A stretch of DNA of 6,398 bases from Helicobacteraceae bacterium. Lineage in GTDB: Bacteria > Campylobacterota > Campylobacteria > Campylobacterales > Sulfurimonadaceae. The translations under genes were made by a program, and so were the position numbers. A model generated the notes under the pieces. The model saw only the letters and a list, made by a program, of their open reading frames with translations, did no database searches and was not told the DNA's origin. Shown here piece after piece: positions 1 through 5,786 of this stretch (position 1 is its first letter; every line of letters begins with the position of its first letter). The stretch is from assembly GCA_030613795.1 (NCBI GenBank), contig JAUWLG010000080.1, forward strand, positions 1-6,398, read 5' to 3'.

Positions 1-287
1 ATACTGCCCAAAAGGACAAAATCGATAGAAGATTGGTGAGAAGCAACATAAATGGCAGGTTTAACACTATTTAAATTATGTTTATTGTGTACAGTAACCG
101 TACCGATGACCGGTGAAGCTTTTAGAAAAATGCGCCAGAAAAAACGGACCACAACTTGAAATGACCAGCGAGGGTCACCGCCAAATATCCAAACAGATAT
201 AGTGAAGGCACCCGCAATAAAAAGTGCCAAGACCATCAAAAATATAAAAAGTCCGTAGATATAAGCACTTAAGAGTTTACTTGACAC
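1..287 (-). CDS. PlsC-type lysophospholipid/1-acylglycerol-3-phosphate acyltransferase, N-terminal part (cut by window edge)
   Basis: Translating the minus strand from a GTG at 287-285 gives about 95 residues with no stop up to the window edge. Residues 10-35 are a hydrophobic segment, probably an N-terminal membrane anchor. Residues 80-90 read YVASHQSSIDF, the HX4D acyltransferase motif (H84, D89) in which His and Asp form the catalytic pair of PlsC-like enzymes. The family moves acyl groups from ACP or CoA to a lipid hydroxyl; in aryl polyene loci such enzymes are thought to attach the polyene to its lipid anchor (inference). GTG is chosen because GGAAAGG lies six bases upstream and no ATG precedes Met18. 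The start overlaps the end of the upstream membrane-protein gene by 11 bp, implying translational coupling. The other acyltransferase motifs lie outside the window. Confidence 0.85.
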   Translation of the reverse strand, partial: MSSKLLSAYIYGLFIFLMVLALFIAGAFTISVWIFGGDPRWSFQVVVRFFWRIFLKASPVIGTVTVHNKHNLNSVKPAIYVASHQSSIDFVLLGS

Positions 288-798
288 CGCGAACCTTTCC
301 GTAAATTATCTGCAGCACTAAAGCACTCCCAAAAAGCAGATACCATCCCACTGTTGTATAGAGAGCCCAGATCTTCATCGAAGCGAACAGAACAGCGCTC
401 TGCAGTACCAGGTTGATCGTAGTGATGATCAACCAGTAGAGATGCGAACTGTTAATAAAAGCCAGTTTTTCTTCGCTCCAGACCGCCTTGGGCGTCTTTT
501 GTACCATTGTAGCCAAAAAGGGTCTCTTGAAGATTACGGCTTCTGCAAATTTTACAAAAAAGAGTGAGGTGATCAATACCGGCAGTATTTTAAAAACAAG
601 GGTTGAATCCAAGAACCAGACTAAAAAGCCGACAATGGTTGCGGCCAAAGGCACTAAAACATTTTTAAAGCGGTTTTTGATCAGTTCGTAGAGAGTCCAT
701 GGCGCCGCAAGTGAGAAAAGTGCTATACCCACGACTTGGGGTTCAAAAAAGCGCAGACCTACTACTATGAAGAGAACATAGAGCAGTGTCAACAGCAT
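277..798 (-). CDS. COG4648-like small integral membrane protein of aryl polyene clusters
   Basis: A 173-residue, strongly hydrophobic protein with no catalytic motif that I recognise. Candidate membrane helices are at about residues 2-14, 21-37, 45-63, 67-85, 120-138 and 143-165. A polar loop lies between about 86 and 118 and a short basic tail (GKVRGVK) ends the protein. Size, topology and position next to the ACP and acyltransferase genes match the uncharacterised COG4648 membrane proteins found in aryl polyene clusters. The exact function is unknown; a role in polyene transfer or anchoring at the inner membrane is inference. The ATG at 798 sits directly beside the inverted-repeat element, and the only Shine-Dalgarno-like sequence (AGAGG, nine bases upstream) lies inside that element. 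The 3' end overlaps the next gene by 11 bp. Confidence 0.8.
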   Translation of the reverse strand: MLLTLLYVLFIVVGLRFFEPQVVGIALFSLAAPWTLYELIKNRFKNVLVPLAATIVGFLVWFLDSTLVFKILPVLITSLFFVKFAEAVIFKRPFLATMVQKTPKAVWSEEKLAFINSSHLYWLIITTINLVLQSAVLFASMKIWALYTTVGWYLLFGSALVLQIIYGKVRGVK

Positions 799-800
799 TA

Positions 801-833
801 ATTGAGACCTCTGGGTAAACCTGACATTCTCAG
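801..833 (+). repeat. Terminal inverted repeat, left arm
   Basis: Begins ATTGAGACCTCTGGG and is the reverse complement of 1039-1071 except at two positions. In the minus-strand transcript this arm comes last and contains the AGAGG (808-812) that serves as the Shine-Dalgarno sequence of the gene starting at 798. Confidence 0.85.
808..812 (-). promoter_or_regulatory. Shine-Dalgarno sequence of the membrane-protein gene, inside the inverted repeat
   Basis: On the minus strand AGAGG lies nine bases before the ATG at 798-796. It is part of the terminal inverted repeat and can pair fully with CCTCT of the other arm in the same transcript, so the folded element would mask it. Confidence 0.5.
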
Positions 834-838
834 AGGGT

Positions 839-928
839 TATACAGAGGTAAGATTGTGCAAAATATTTTTTGAAGAGTAGCCAAAGCTACGGTGATAGAA
901 ACTTTTGTTGCAAGATTGCCTCTGTATA
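839..928. repeat. Internal hairpin arm A of the 271-bp element
   Basis: TATACAGAGG at 839-848 is matched perfectly in inverted orientation at 919-928. Pairing continues imperfectly to 856/911 (15 of 18 positions). A small hairpin, GTAGC with GCTAC around a four-base loop (877-890), sits within the apical region. Confidence 0.75.
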
Positions 929-941
929 GCTCTCCCGAAGG

Positions 942-1039
942 GCTTAAAGCTAAACACGCTATTACTTCGTTGAATGCACTTGAAGCTACACGTAGCTCCT
1001 TCGTACTTTCGTCTTGTACTAGCATATTTAGCTTTAAGC
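942..1039. repeat. Internal hairpin arm B of the 271-bp element
   Basis: GCTTAAAGCTAAA at 942-954 is mirrored perfectly at 1027-1039. The arm extends to 961/1020 with two mismatches in 20 positions. A further small palindrome (AGCTACACGTAGCT, 984-997) lies in the apical region, echoing the small hairpin of arm A. Confidence 0.75.
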
Positions 1040-1071
1040 TGAGAACGTCAGGTTTGCCCAGAGGTCTCAAT
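1039..1071 (-). repeat. Terminal inverted repeat, right arm
   Basis: Ends CCCAGAGGTCTCAAT on the + strand and mirrors 801-833. It lies three bases beyond the ACP stop codon (1075-1077), so the ACP mRNA runs straight into this stem. Confidence 0.85.
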
Positions 1072-1074
1072 AAC

Positions 1075-1314
1075 TTACGCTCTTGTCATAATAAGTGCAA
1101 CAAACTCGTCAATAGTACGAATTTTCTGTGCATCTTCTGCTTTTAGGTCAATGTTTAATTTTTTATCCATCATAACGATAAGGTCGATCGCGTCAAGACT
1201 GTCCATGTCCAGATCTTCAAAAAAGTTTGCACCTGTCACGATCTCATCTTCTTCAACTTCAAACTCTTCGATCAAAACTTCTTTTAGCGTTGCTCTTACC
1301 AACTCTTCGGTCAT
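1075..1314 (-). CDS. Acyl carrier protein (type II polyketide/aryl polyene ACP)
   Basis: A 79-residue acidic protein with the phosphopantetheine site in DLDMDSLDAIDL; Ser39 would carry the 4'-phosphopantetheine arm. Length and the charge pattern of the helix after the serine (DAIDLIVMMDKKLNI) are typical of free-standing bacterial ACPs. It acts in the cytoplasm as the carrier on which the aryl starter and growing polyene chain are held. Placed between the ketosynthase and the membrane protein, it is most likely the dedicated carrier of this pathway rather than the housekeeping AcpP, which normally sits beside fabG/fabF of fatty acid synthesis. Start ATG at 1314 has GAGGAA about six bases upstream, overlapping the last codons of the ketosynthase gene, so the two are translationally coupled. 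The inverted-repeat element begins three bases after its stop codon. Aryl polyene loci usually encode two ACPs; a second one is not in the window. Confidence 0.93.
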   Translation of the reverse strand: MTEELVRATLKEVLIEEFEVEEDEIVTGANFFEDLDMDSLDAIDLIVMMDKKLNIDLKAEDAQKIRTIDEFVALIMTRA

Positions 1315-1316
1315 TA

Positions 1317-2543
1317 TTATTCCTCTATTTTTTTAAAGATAAGTGAGGTGTTGATCCCACCAAATGCAAAATTGTTATTCATAACTATATCATGATTACC
1401 ATAACGGTGTTCAAGCAGATAATCCAGCGGTGCACAGGTCTCATCGACCTTCACCAGGTTTTTATTTGCCGGCAACAGTCCCGTTTTAAGGCTGATCAGA
1501 CCAATGATCGACTCAACAACACCACAACCGCCTAAGATGTGCCCCATATACCCTTTGGTACTGCTGATCGGCGTCTTGTCACCAAATACAGCGTAGGTCG
1601 CATGTGACTCGGCAATATCACCTTTTGGTGTTGATGTCGCATGTGCATTGATGTAACCTACTTTGTCAGGGGTGATGTTCGCATCATCAAGTGCTAAACG
1701 CATAACCTGTTCCATTCCCGCAGATGATGGGGTCGTAATATGCTCACCGTCACACGAAGTCGCATAACCGATGATCTCACCATAGATCTTCGCACCACGT
1801 GCTTTAGCCGCTTCGTACTCTTCTAGGACAAGCGTACCTGCACCCTCAGCAGTGACTAGACCGTCACGCTCCGTGTCAAAAGGACGCGGTGTCTGGTCTG
1901 GTGTGTCGTTGTAGCGTGTTGATGTAGCGGCCATGATCTCAAAGATACCCGCATTGTAAGCGTGAGCCTCTTCAGAGCCGCCCACAAACATCATGTCGCT
2001 CATGCCATACTTAATACTCTCATAACCGATACCGATCGCCATTGAAGACGAGGTACACGCTGAACAGGCAGGGATGTTACGCCCGTGGATCTTGAACATC
2101 GCTGCAATGTTCGCAGCAACGGTATGACTCATAAACTTTAAAAAGCTCATCGAGTTTTGACCAATAAAAGTCTTCTCTTTAGCAATGGTGCCGATAGAGT
2201 CAAAAAGTGCCTCATCAGAACCCATAGTCGAACCAAATGAGATACCCGTACGAGGATTAGAGATCTGCTCTTCGCTCAAGCCTGCATCTTTTACCGCGTC
2301 TTGCATTGTTTTTGCTGCCATGATCGCGACACGTCCCATCGAGCGGCGGCTTTTACGCGGTATCACTTTGTAGTCATCCCAGTTTACTAGACCACAGACA
2401 CGTGTCTTAAAATCTTTATACTCTGACCATGACTCAACATGGACAACGCCGCTTCTAGAAGATTCCAAACCTTCTTGAAGCTCTTGCATATCATTACCTA
2501 GCGGTGAAAGTACACCAACACCTGTAATCACTACACGACGCAT
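1317..2543 (-). CDS. Beta-ketoacyl-ACP synthase, FabF type (aryl polyene KS)
   Basis: Condenses the ACP-bound starter or chain with malonyl-ACP, adding two carbons per round. Using the second Met as residue 1 gives 408 residues, close to the usual FabF length. The active-site cysteine is C163 in ACSACTSSSM, the histidines are H301 in NAHATST and H335 in KGYMGHILGG (with K330), and the C-terminal NNNFAFGGINTSL loop is intact. This is therefore a catalytic ketosynthase, not a chain-length factor, which would have lost the cysteine. The start at 2543 is preferred because GGAG lies six bases before it; the in-frame ATG at 2549 directly abuts that GGAG and adds only two residues. GGAG itself overlaps the stop codon of the ketoreductase gene, so the genes are coupled. 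A housekeeping FabF is the alternative, but the neighbours (ammonia-lyase, glycosyltransferase, acyltransferase) argue for aryl polyene synthesis, like ApeO/ApeR of E. coli. Confidence 0.92.
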   Translation of the reverse strand: MRRVVITGVGVLSPLGNDMQELQEGLESSRSGVVHVESWSEYKDFKTRVCGLVNWDDYKVIPRKSRRSMGRVAIMAAKTMQDAVKDAGLSEEQISNPRTGISFGSTMGSDEALFDSIGTIAKEKTFIGQNSMSFLKFMSHTVAANIAAMFKIHGRNIPACSACTSSSMAIGIGYESIKYGMSDMMFVGGSEEAHAYNAGIFEIMAATSTRYNDTPDQTPRPFDTERDGLVTAEGAGTLVLEEYEAAKARGAKIYGEIIGYATSCDGEHITTPSSAGMEQVMRLALDDANITPDKVGYINAHATSTPKGDIAESHATYAVFGDKTPISSTKGYMGHILGGCGVVESIIGLISLKTGLLPANKNLVKVDETCAPLDYLLEHRYGNHDIVMNNNFAFGGINTSLIFKKIEE

Positions 2544-2552
2544 ATTCATCTC

Positions 2553-3254
2553 CTACCTAACCATTCCACCGCTGATATTGATCGTCTCAGCTGTAATGTA
2601 TGATGCTTTGTCTGCTAAAAAGAGTACCACTTCAGAGACATCTTCCGGTTTTCCGATACGACGTAACGGAATCCCCTTTTTAAGCTCTTTAAGCGGCAAC
2701 TCTTCGGTCATCTCAGACTCTATAAGACCCGGCGCGACACAGTTGACACGGATCTTGTAACGTCCCATCTCAAGTGCAAGTGCCTTGGTAAAGGCGATAA
2801 TACCACCCTTAGTTGCTGAGTAGTTGGTCTGAGCAATGTTTCCAGCGATCCCTGAGACTGAAGAGACATTGATGATCGCACAGTTTTTCTTGAGTATCAT
2901 CTTCTCGATAACCGCCTTAGTGACACGGTAAATCCCGGTAAGGTTAGTGTCGATCACATCTGTCCACTCTTCATCTTTCATCCAGAAGAAAAGATTGTCT
3001 TTCGTAATGCCAGAGTTGTTCACCAAAACATCAAGGTCTAACTCACCAAAAGCGTTTTTAACACTCTCACCATCACGCACATCACAATAAACTATTTCGC
3101 CATTTTTAATGTCATCTAAAATAGCTTGTGCCTTAGCTTCTTGTGAACGGTAGTGTATGTATACAAAGTAACCGGCATCAGCAAAGGCGCGAACACAGGC
3201 TTCGCCAATAGCGCCCGTTGCTCCCGTTACAAGTACTTTCTTTGCATCACTCAT
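2553..3254 (-). CDS. 3-oxoacyl-ACP reductase, FabG-like short-chain dehydrogenase (aryl polyene KR)
   Basis: Reduces the 3-keto group made by the ketosynthase using NADPH, the step before dehydration to the conjugated double bond. The 233-residue protein has the full classical SDR set: the cofactor motif TGATGAIG at 10-17, NNSG at 79-82, Asn104 (DTNLTG), Ser132, Tyr145 and Lys149 (Ser-X12-Tyr-X3-Lys), PG at about 165 and the FabG-type C-terminus INISGGMVR. It is slightly shorter than typical FabG (about 245), as is common for versions in aryl polyene clusters. Its ATG overlaps the ammonia-lyase stop codon by one base (TAATG), a hallmark of translational coupling, and the ketosynthase gene follows after a gap of only a few bases. 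Sequence alone does not exclude a general fatty-acid reductase; context makes an ApeQ-like role likely. Confidence 0.93.
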   Translation of the reverse strand: MSDAKKVLVTGATGAIGEACVRAFADAGYFVYIHYRSQEAKAQAILDDIKNGEIVYCDVRDGESVKNAFGELDLDVLVNNSGITKDNLFFWMKDEEWTDVIDTNLTGIYRVTKAVIEKMILKKNCAIINVSSVSGIAGNIAQTNYSATKGGIIAFTKALALEMGRYKIRVNCVAPGLIESEMTEELPLKELKKGIPLRRIGKPEDVSEVVLFLADKASYITAETINISGGMVR

Positions 3255-4774
3255 TAAGAGAGCTCACCATTGTTGATCATCTCGACCACTTTAACGATCT
3301 CGATATCCATCCGACGATCTTCAACAAGTGGTGGGATGACCGAACGCACTTTTCTGTAGATATTCTCTAGTTGCGGAGAGATACCCTCATGACCACGAAT
3401 GTCAACCGCTTGTGCAAGACCCATAAAGGCGATTGCAAGCATATTGTCAAGGTCTGGAAGGGTACGTTTAAAGTTCAACGCGGCTGTTGTTCCCATACTT
3501 ACCTTGTCTTGGTTCAGAGACTCTGTCGGACGAGAGAAAACAGATGCAGGCATGATGTTCATCATAACATCAGCGCTGAGTGAACTTAGTGTGATCTGCA
3601 TTGCTTTGAAACCGTGGTGGTGAGGCTTGTCTGAGATCTTAAGGTTTTCACCGATACCACGGTTGAACTTGTGGTCAACAAGAAGAGAGAACTGCTTGTC
3701 CAGAAGGTCAGCTGCATTGGCAGAACAGATCTTCAGTGTGTCCATTGCGTGTGCAACATAACCGCCATAGAAGTTACCAGAAGTGTAGATCTTTCTGCCC
3801 TCACCATCAATGATCGGGTTGTCATTAACCGCATTACACTCTGTCTCAACCCATTTTTTAGACAGCTCAAGGTTGTCCCAAACGATCCCTAGTACTTGTG
3901 GTGTACAACGGATAGAGTATTTGTCTTGAATACAGAGCATATCATCATGAAAAAACTTCTCATAACGCTCATCTTGGGCTTGAACGATGTCTGAACCTTC
4001 GAGCTTTTTAGCCAGTTGTGCCGCACAACGGATCTGACCTTCAAAAGGTTTCACTTCGTGAACAAGCGGCTGAAGCGGTGTACCGTCAGCATGCATCATC
4101 TCAAAGAGACCGGCGACAAAGCTCTCATAGGCGTGCATCCAGTTTTCGAACTTCTGCATTGCGATCATTGCGATACCACTCATAGACGCAGTACCGTTCA
4201 TGATCGCCAATGCCTCTTTTGGCTCCAACTCATACGGCTCGATGTCAATCTCTTTATAAACATCTGCACTGCTGCGGATCTCACCTTTGTAGTAGACCTC
4301 ACGTTCACCGACGATTGCTGCTGCGATGTATGAAAGTGGTGTCAAGTCACCACTTGCGCCAACAGAACCTTGTGATGGGATAACCGGGATAATGTCATTA
4401 TTAAAAAAGTATGCCAAACGCTCTAGCAAGTTAGCCGTAATGCCTGAGTATCCTTTAGATAGACTAGTTAAACGGATCAATAAAATACGTTTACACTCGT
4501 CATGGCTAAGCATCTCACCAACACCACAACCGTGGAAACGGAAAAGATTTTTTTGCAACTCTTTTGCCTGCTCAAATGCCGAGTAGTTCGTTCCAGCTTC
4601 ACCGTAACCCGTTGTCACACCGTAGATCGGTTTACCTGTTGAGATCTCTTCAAGCAAAAATGCGTGTGAATCTGCAATCTTTTTACGAAAAGCTTCTTCA
4701 TTAGAGACTTCTACGTTCTCCATATGACAAAGATCTTTGTAATCGATATGTTGAGCATTGAGTTTAATTGACAT
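3254..4774 (-). CDS. MIO-type aromatic amino acid ammonia-lyase (HAL/PAL/TAL family), probably making the cinnamate/coumarate starter
   Basis: Non-oxidatively removes ammonia from an aromatic amino acid. The 506-residue length is typical of bacterial family members. Ala140-Ser141-Gly142 in GSVGASGDLTPLSY form the MIO prosthetic group. Catalytic Tyr51 (YGVTTG), Asn193 (MNGTAS), Tyr286 and Arg289 (YSIRCTPQ) and N317 (NDNP) are present. The C-terminal loop reads NQDKVSMG (421-428), which lacks the extra Glu of histidases (NQEDHVSM), so histidine is an unlikely substrate. The substrate-selectivity pair is Phe80-His81, unlike His-Leu of Rhodobacter TAL, Phe-Leu of PAL, or Ser-His of HutH. Whether tyrosine or phenylalanine is used cannot be fixed from sequence. 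Flexirubin clusters carry a TAL that supplies 4-hydroxycinnamate, which suits the FabG, KS and ACP genes downstream. First gene of its block; start ATG has a weak GGGA upstream. Confidence 0.92.
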   Translation of the reverse strand: MSIKLNAQHIDYKDLCHMENVEVSNEEAFRKKIADSHAFLLEEISTGKPIYGVTTGYGEAGTNYSAFEQAKELQKNLFRFHGCGVGEMLSHDECKRILLIRLTSLSKGYSGITANLLERLAYFFNNDIIPVIPSQGSVGASGDLTPLSYIAAAIVGEREVYYKGEIRSSADVYKEIDIEPYELEPKEALAIMNGTASMSGIAMIAMQKFENWMHAYESFVAGLFEMMHADGTPLQPLVHEVKPFEGQIRCAAQLAKKLEGSDIVQAQDERYEKFFHDDMLCIQDKYSIRCTPQVLGIVWDNLELSKKWVETECNAVNDNPIIDGEGRKIYTSGNFYGGYVAHAMDTLKICSANAADLLDKQFSLLVDHKFNRGIGENLKISDKPHHHGFKAMQITLSSLSADVMMNIMPASVFSRPTESLNQDKVSMGTTAALNFKRTLPDLDNMLAIAFMGLAQAVDIRGHEGISPQLENIYRKVRSVIPPLVEDRRMDIEIVKVVEMINNGELS

Positions 4775-4953
4775 CTATTTTCCCATTAAACTGGTATAAA
4801 AGGGGGTTTTTAATAAACAAAACTGAATACTAAAGGTGCCTATAAATAACAGCTATAAATATTTTTTGTATTTTAGCACCACAACCCCATATATCGACTG
4901 AAGCTATCGTTATTAAGGAGTAGGATGTCTTAGGGAAAGTGTTAAGTAATAAC
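4775..4953. promoter_or_regulatory. Spacer between glycosyltransferase and ammonia-lyase genes, likely holds an operon promoter
   Basis: No gene fits here. Reading leftward, a possible promoter for the ammonia-lyase operon is TATACC (4798-4793) with TTGTTT sixteen bases upstream; it is a poor match and would leave a very short leader. A 9-bp direct repeat CTATAAATA occurs at 4840-4848 and 4853-4861, flanked by a 5-bp inverted pair GGTGC (4835-4839) / GCACC (4876-4880), which could be a regulator site. No stem followed by a T-run marks the end of the glycosyltransferase gene, so read-through from it is possible. Confidence 0.3.
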
Positions 4954-5646
4954 TTATTTGATGCCTATTAGTCGCAGCATATTTTTAAAAAAGAGTCTAG
5001 AGTGCAATTTGGTTAGACGGACGTTGTCTGTGAGGGCATTAAAATGGCTGATCCGCTCTTCCGGTTTAGGGTAATAGACCTCTATCTCCACCTCTTCAAT
5101 ACAGCCTCCGTTCCAGACATGACGAACCAGTACCTCGATCTCAAAGTCATAACGCCGTTTTTCTATAGGAAGGTCTAAAACAGTGACAGGGTAAGAGCGA
5201 AAACCGGACTGAGTGTCGTCAAGATGAAGTCCCGTCTCTGTCCAGATCCAGAAGTTGCTGAATTTGCGCCCGAACTTAGATGAACCGGGGACATTCTCTG
5301 CAAATCTTCGACACCCAATCACAATACACTTTTCAAGGTCTTTGCCTATAAAGTTGGTGATCTCATGAGGAAAGTGCTGCCCATCGCCATCGACAACAAA
5401 AAAAGAGTCAAAGCCTAACTCTTTGGCCTTGTTTCCACCGGTTAAGATCGCCTCTCCTTTCCCTTTGTTAGGAGTATGTCTAACAAGATAAAGAGCTTCA
5501 TCTTCATCGATGTTCAACATCACGCTGGGTTCAGAACCATCATCAACAACGATGACTGTACTTTTGGTTTTAAGTGCTGCGTAAACAACATCTTCAATAG
5601 TCGTCGGGTTGTTATAAACGGGGATAACGATACAAGTTTTATACAA
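4954..5646 (-). CDS. Family 2 glycosyltransferase, dolichol-phosphate-mannose-synthase-like
   Basis: A 230-residue GT-A fold enzyme without membrane helices, predicted to transfer a sugar from a nucleotide or polyprenyl donor in the cytoplasm. Visible motifs in order: VIPVYNN at 7-13, VVDDGS at 33-38 (nucleotide binding), NKGKGEAI at 60-67, VVDGDGQH at 84-91 (the DXD metal site D86/D88), and DTQSGFRSYP at 144-153, where polyprenol-phosphate glycosyltransferases carry their acceptor-side motif. Such GT2 proteins recur in aryl polyene clusters, perhaps modifying the head group or lipid anchor (inference). The start is a TTG at 5646: an in-frame TAA lies four codons upstream, no ATG exists before Met43, and residues before Met43 are essential to the fold. 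AAGAG lies about eight bases upstream. It has its own promoter (TGTTATAAT at 5683-5675). Confidence 0.88.
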   Translation of the reverse strand: MYKTCIVIPVYNNPTTIEDVVYAALKTKSTVIVVDDGSEPSVMLNIDEDEALYLVRHTPNKGKGEAILTGGNKAKELGFDSFFVVDGDGQHFPHEITNFIGKDLEKCIVIGCRRFAENVPGSSKFGRKFSNFWIWTETGLHLDDTQSGFRSYPVTVLDLPIEKRRYDFEIEVLVRHVWNGGCIEEVEIEVYYPKPEERISHFNALTDNVRLTKLHSRLFFKNMLRLIGIK

Positions 5647-5674
5647 AATAGTTTCTCTTTAATATATTTGATAA

Positions 5675-5683
5675 ATTATAACA
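5675..5683 (-). promoter_or_regulatory. Extended -10 promoter for the glycosyltransferase gene
   Basis: The minus strand reads TTTGTTATAAT, a perfect TATAAT at 5680-5675 preceded by TGT. It is about 28 bases before the TTG start, leaving a leader of about 20 bases. No clear -35 box is seen, as is usual for extended -10 promoters. Confidence 0.65.
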
Positions 5684-5743
5684 AACAGGGGCTTTATCTG
5701 CCTAATTCCGTGATTAATATCAAGTTATAATATACATAGTTTT

Positions 5744-5752
5744 TGCTATAAT
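5744..5752 (+). promoter_or_regulatory. Extended -10 promoter for the flavoprotein gene
   Basis: TTTTTGCTATAAT contains a perfect TATAAT at 5747-5752 preceded by TGC and a T-run, the form common for sigma-70 promoters of Campylobacterota. The ATG is 34 bases downstream. A second TATAAT (5726-5731) lies 21 bases upstream and may act as an alternative. Confidence 0.7.
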
Positions 5753-5786
5753 TGCCAATACTATTTTTGTCTCAAAAGGTTTACTA

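Larger units (their letters stand above)
801..1071. mobile_element. MITE-like 271-bp palindromic element with 33-bp terminal inverted repeats and two internal hairpin arms
   Basis: The stretch between the ACP stop and the membrane-protein ATG is bounded by inverted repeats 801-833 and 1039-1071, which match at 31 of 33 positions (mismatches at 816/1056 and 826/1046). Two more inverted repeats lie inside, 839-856 with 911-928 and 942-961 with 1020-1039, so a single strand can fold as a long stem opening into two hairpin arms. If the ends are set at 802 and 1070 (TTGAGACC...GGTCTCAA), the flanks carry a 3-bp direct repeat TAA at 799-801 and 1071-1073; this is compatible with a target duplication but weak in AT-rich DNA. 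There is no transposase. Open frames on both strands across it are low-complexity translations of the repeats, not convincing genes. It could be a non-autonomous element mobilised by a transposase elsewhere, or a structured RNA processing site. Confidence 0.65.

Noticed and set aside
798..1070. 90-residue minus-strand open frame between ACP and membrane protein
   Set aside because: It lies entirely inside the inverted-repeat element, both ends are translations of the terminal repeats, and it shows no protein family features. The + strand frame 892-1146 is rejected for the same reason.
801..1071. CRISPR array or bidirectional rho-independent terminator
   Set aside because: Repeats are inverted, not regularly spaced direct repeats, and no T-run follows the outer stem on either strand.
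4016..4333. 105-residue + strand open frame
   Set aside because: It is antisense within the ammonia-lyase gene, is Cys/His/Arg-rich as expected from antisense translation, and has no convincing ribosome site.
4793..4815. G-rich/T-rich run (agggggtttt) as a terminator of the glycosyltransferase gene
   Set aside because: No matching C-rich partner close enough to make a stem is present, so it is not an intrinsic terminator.
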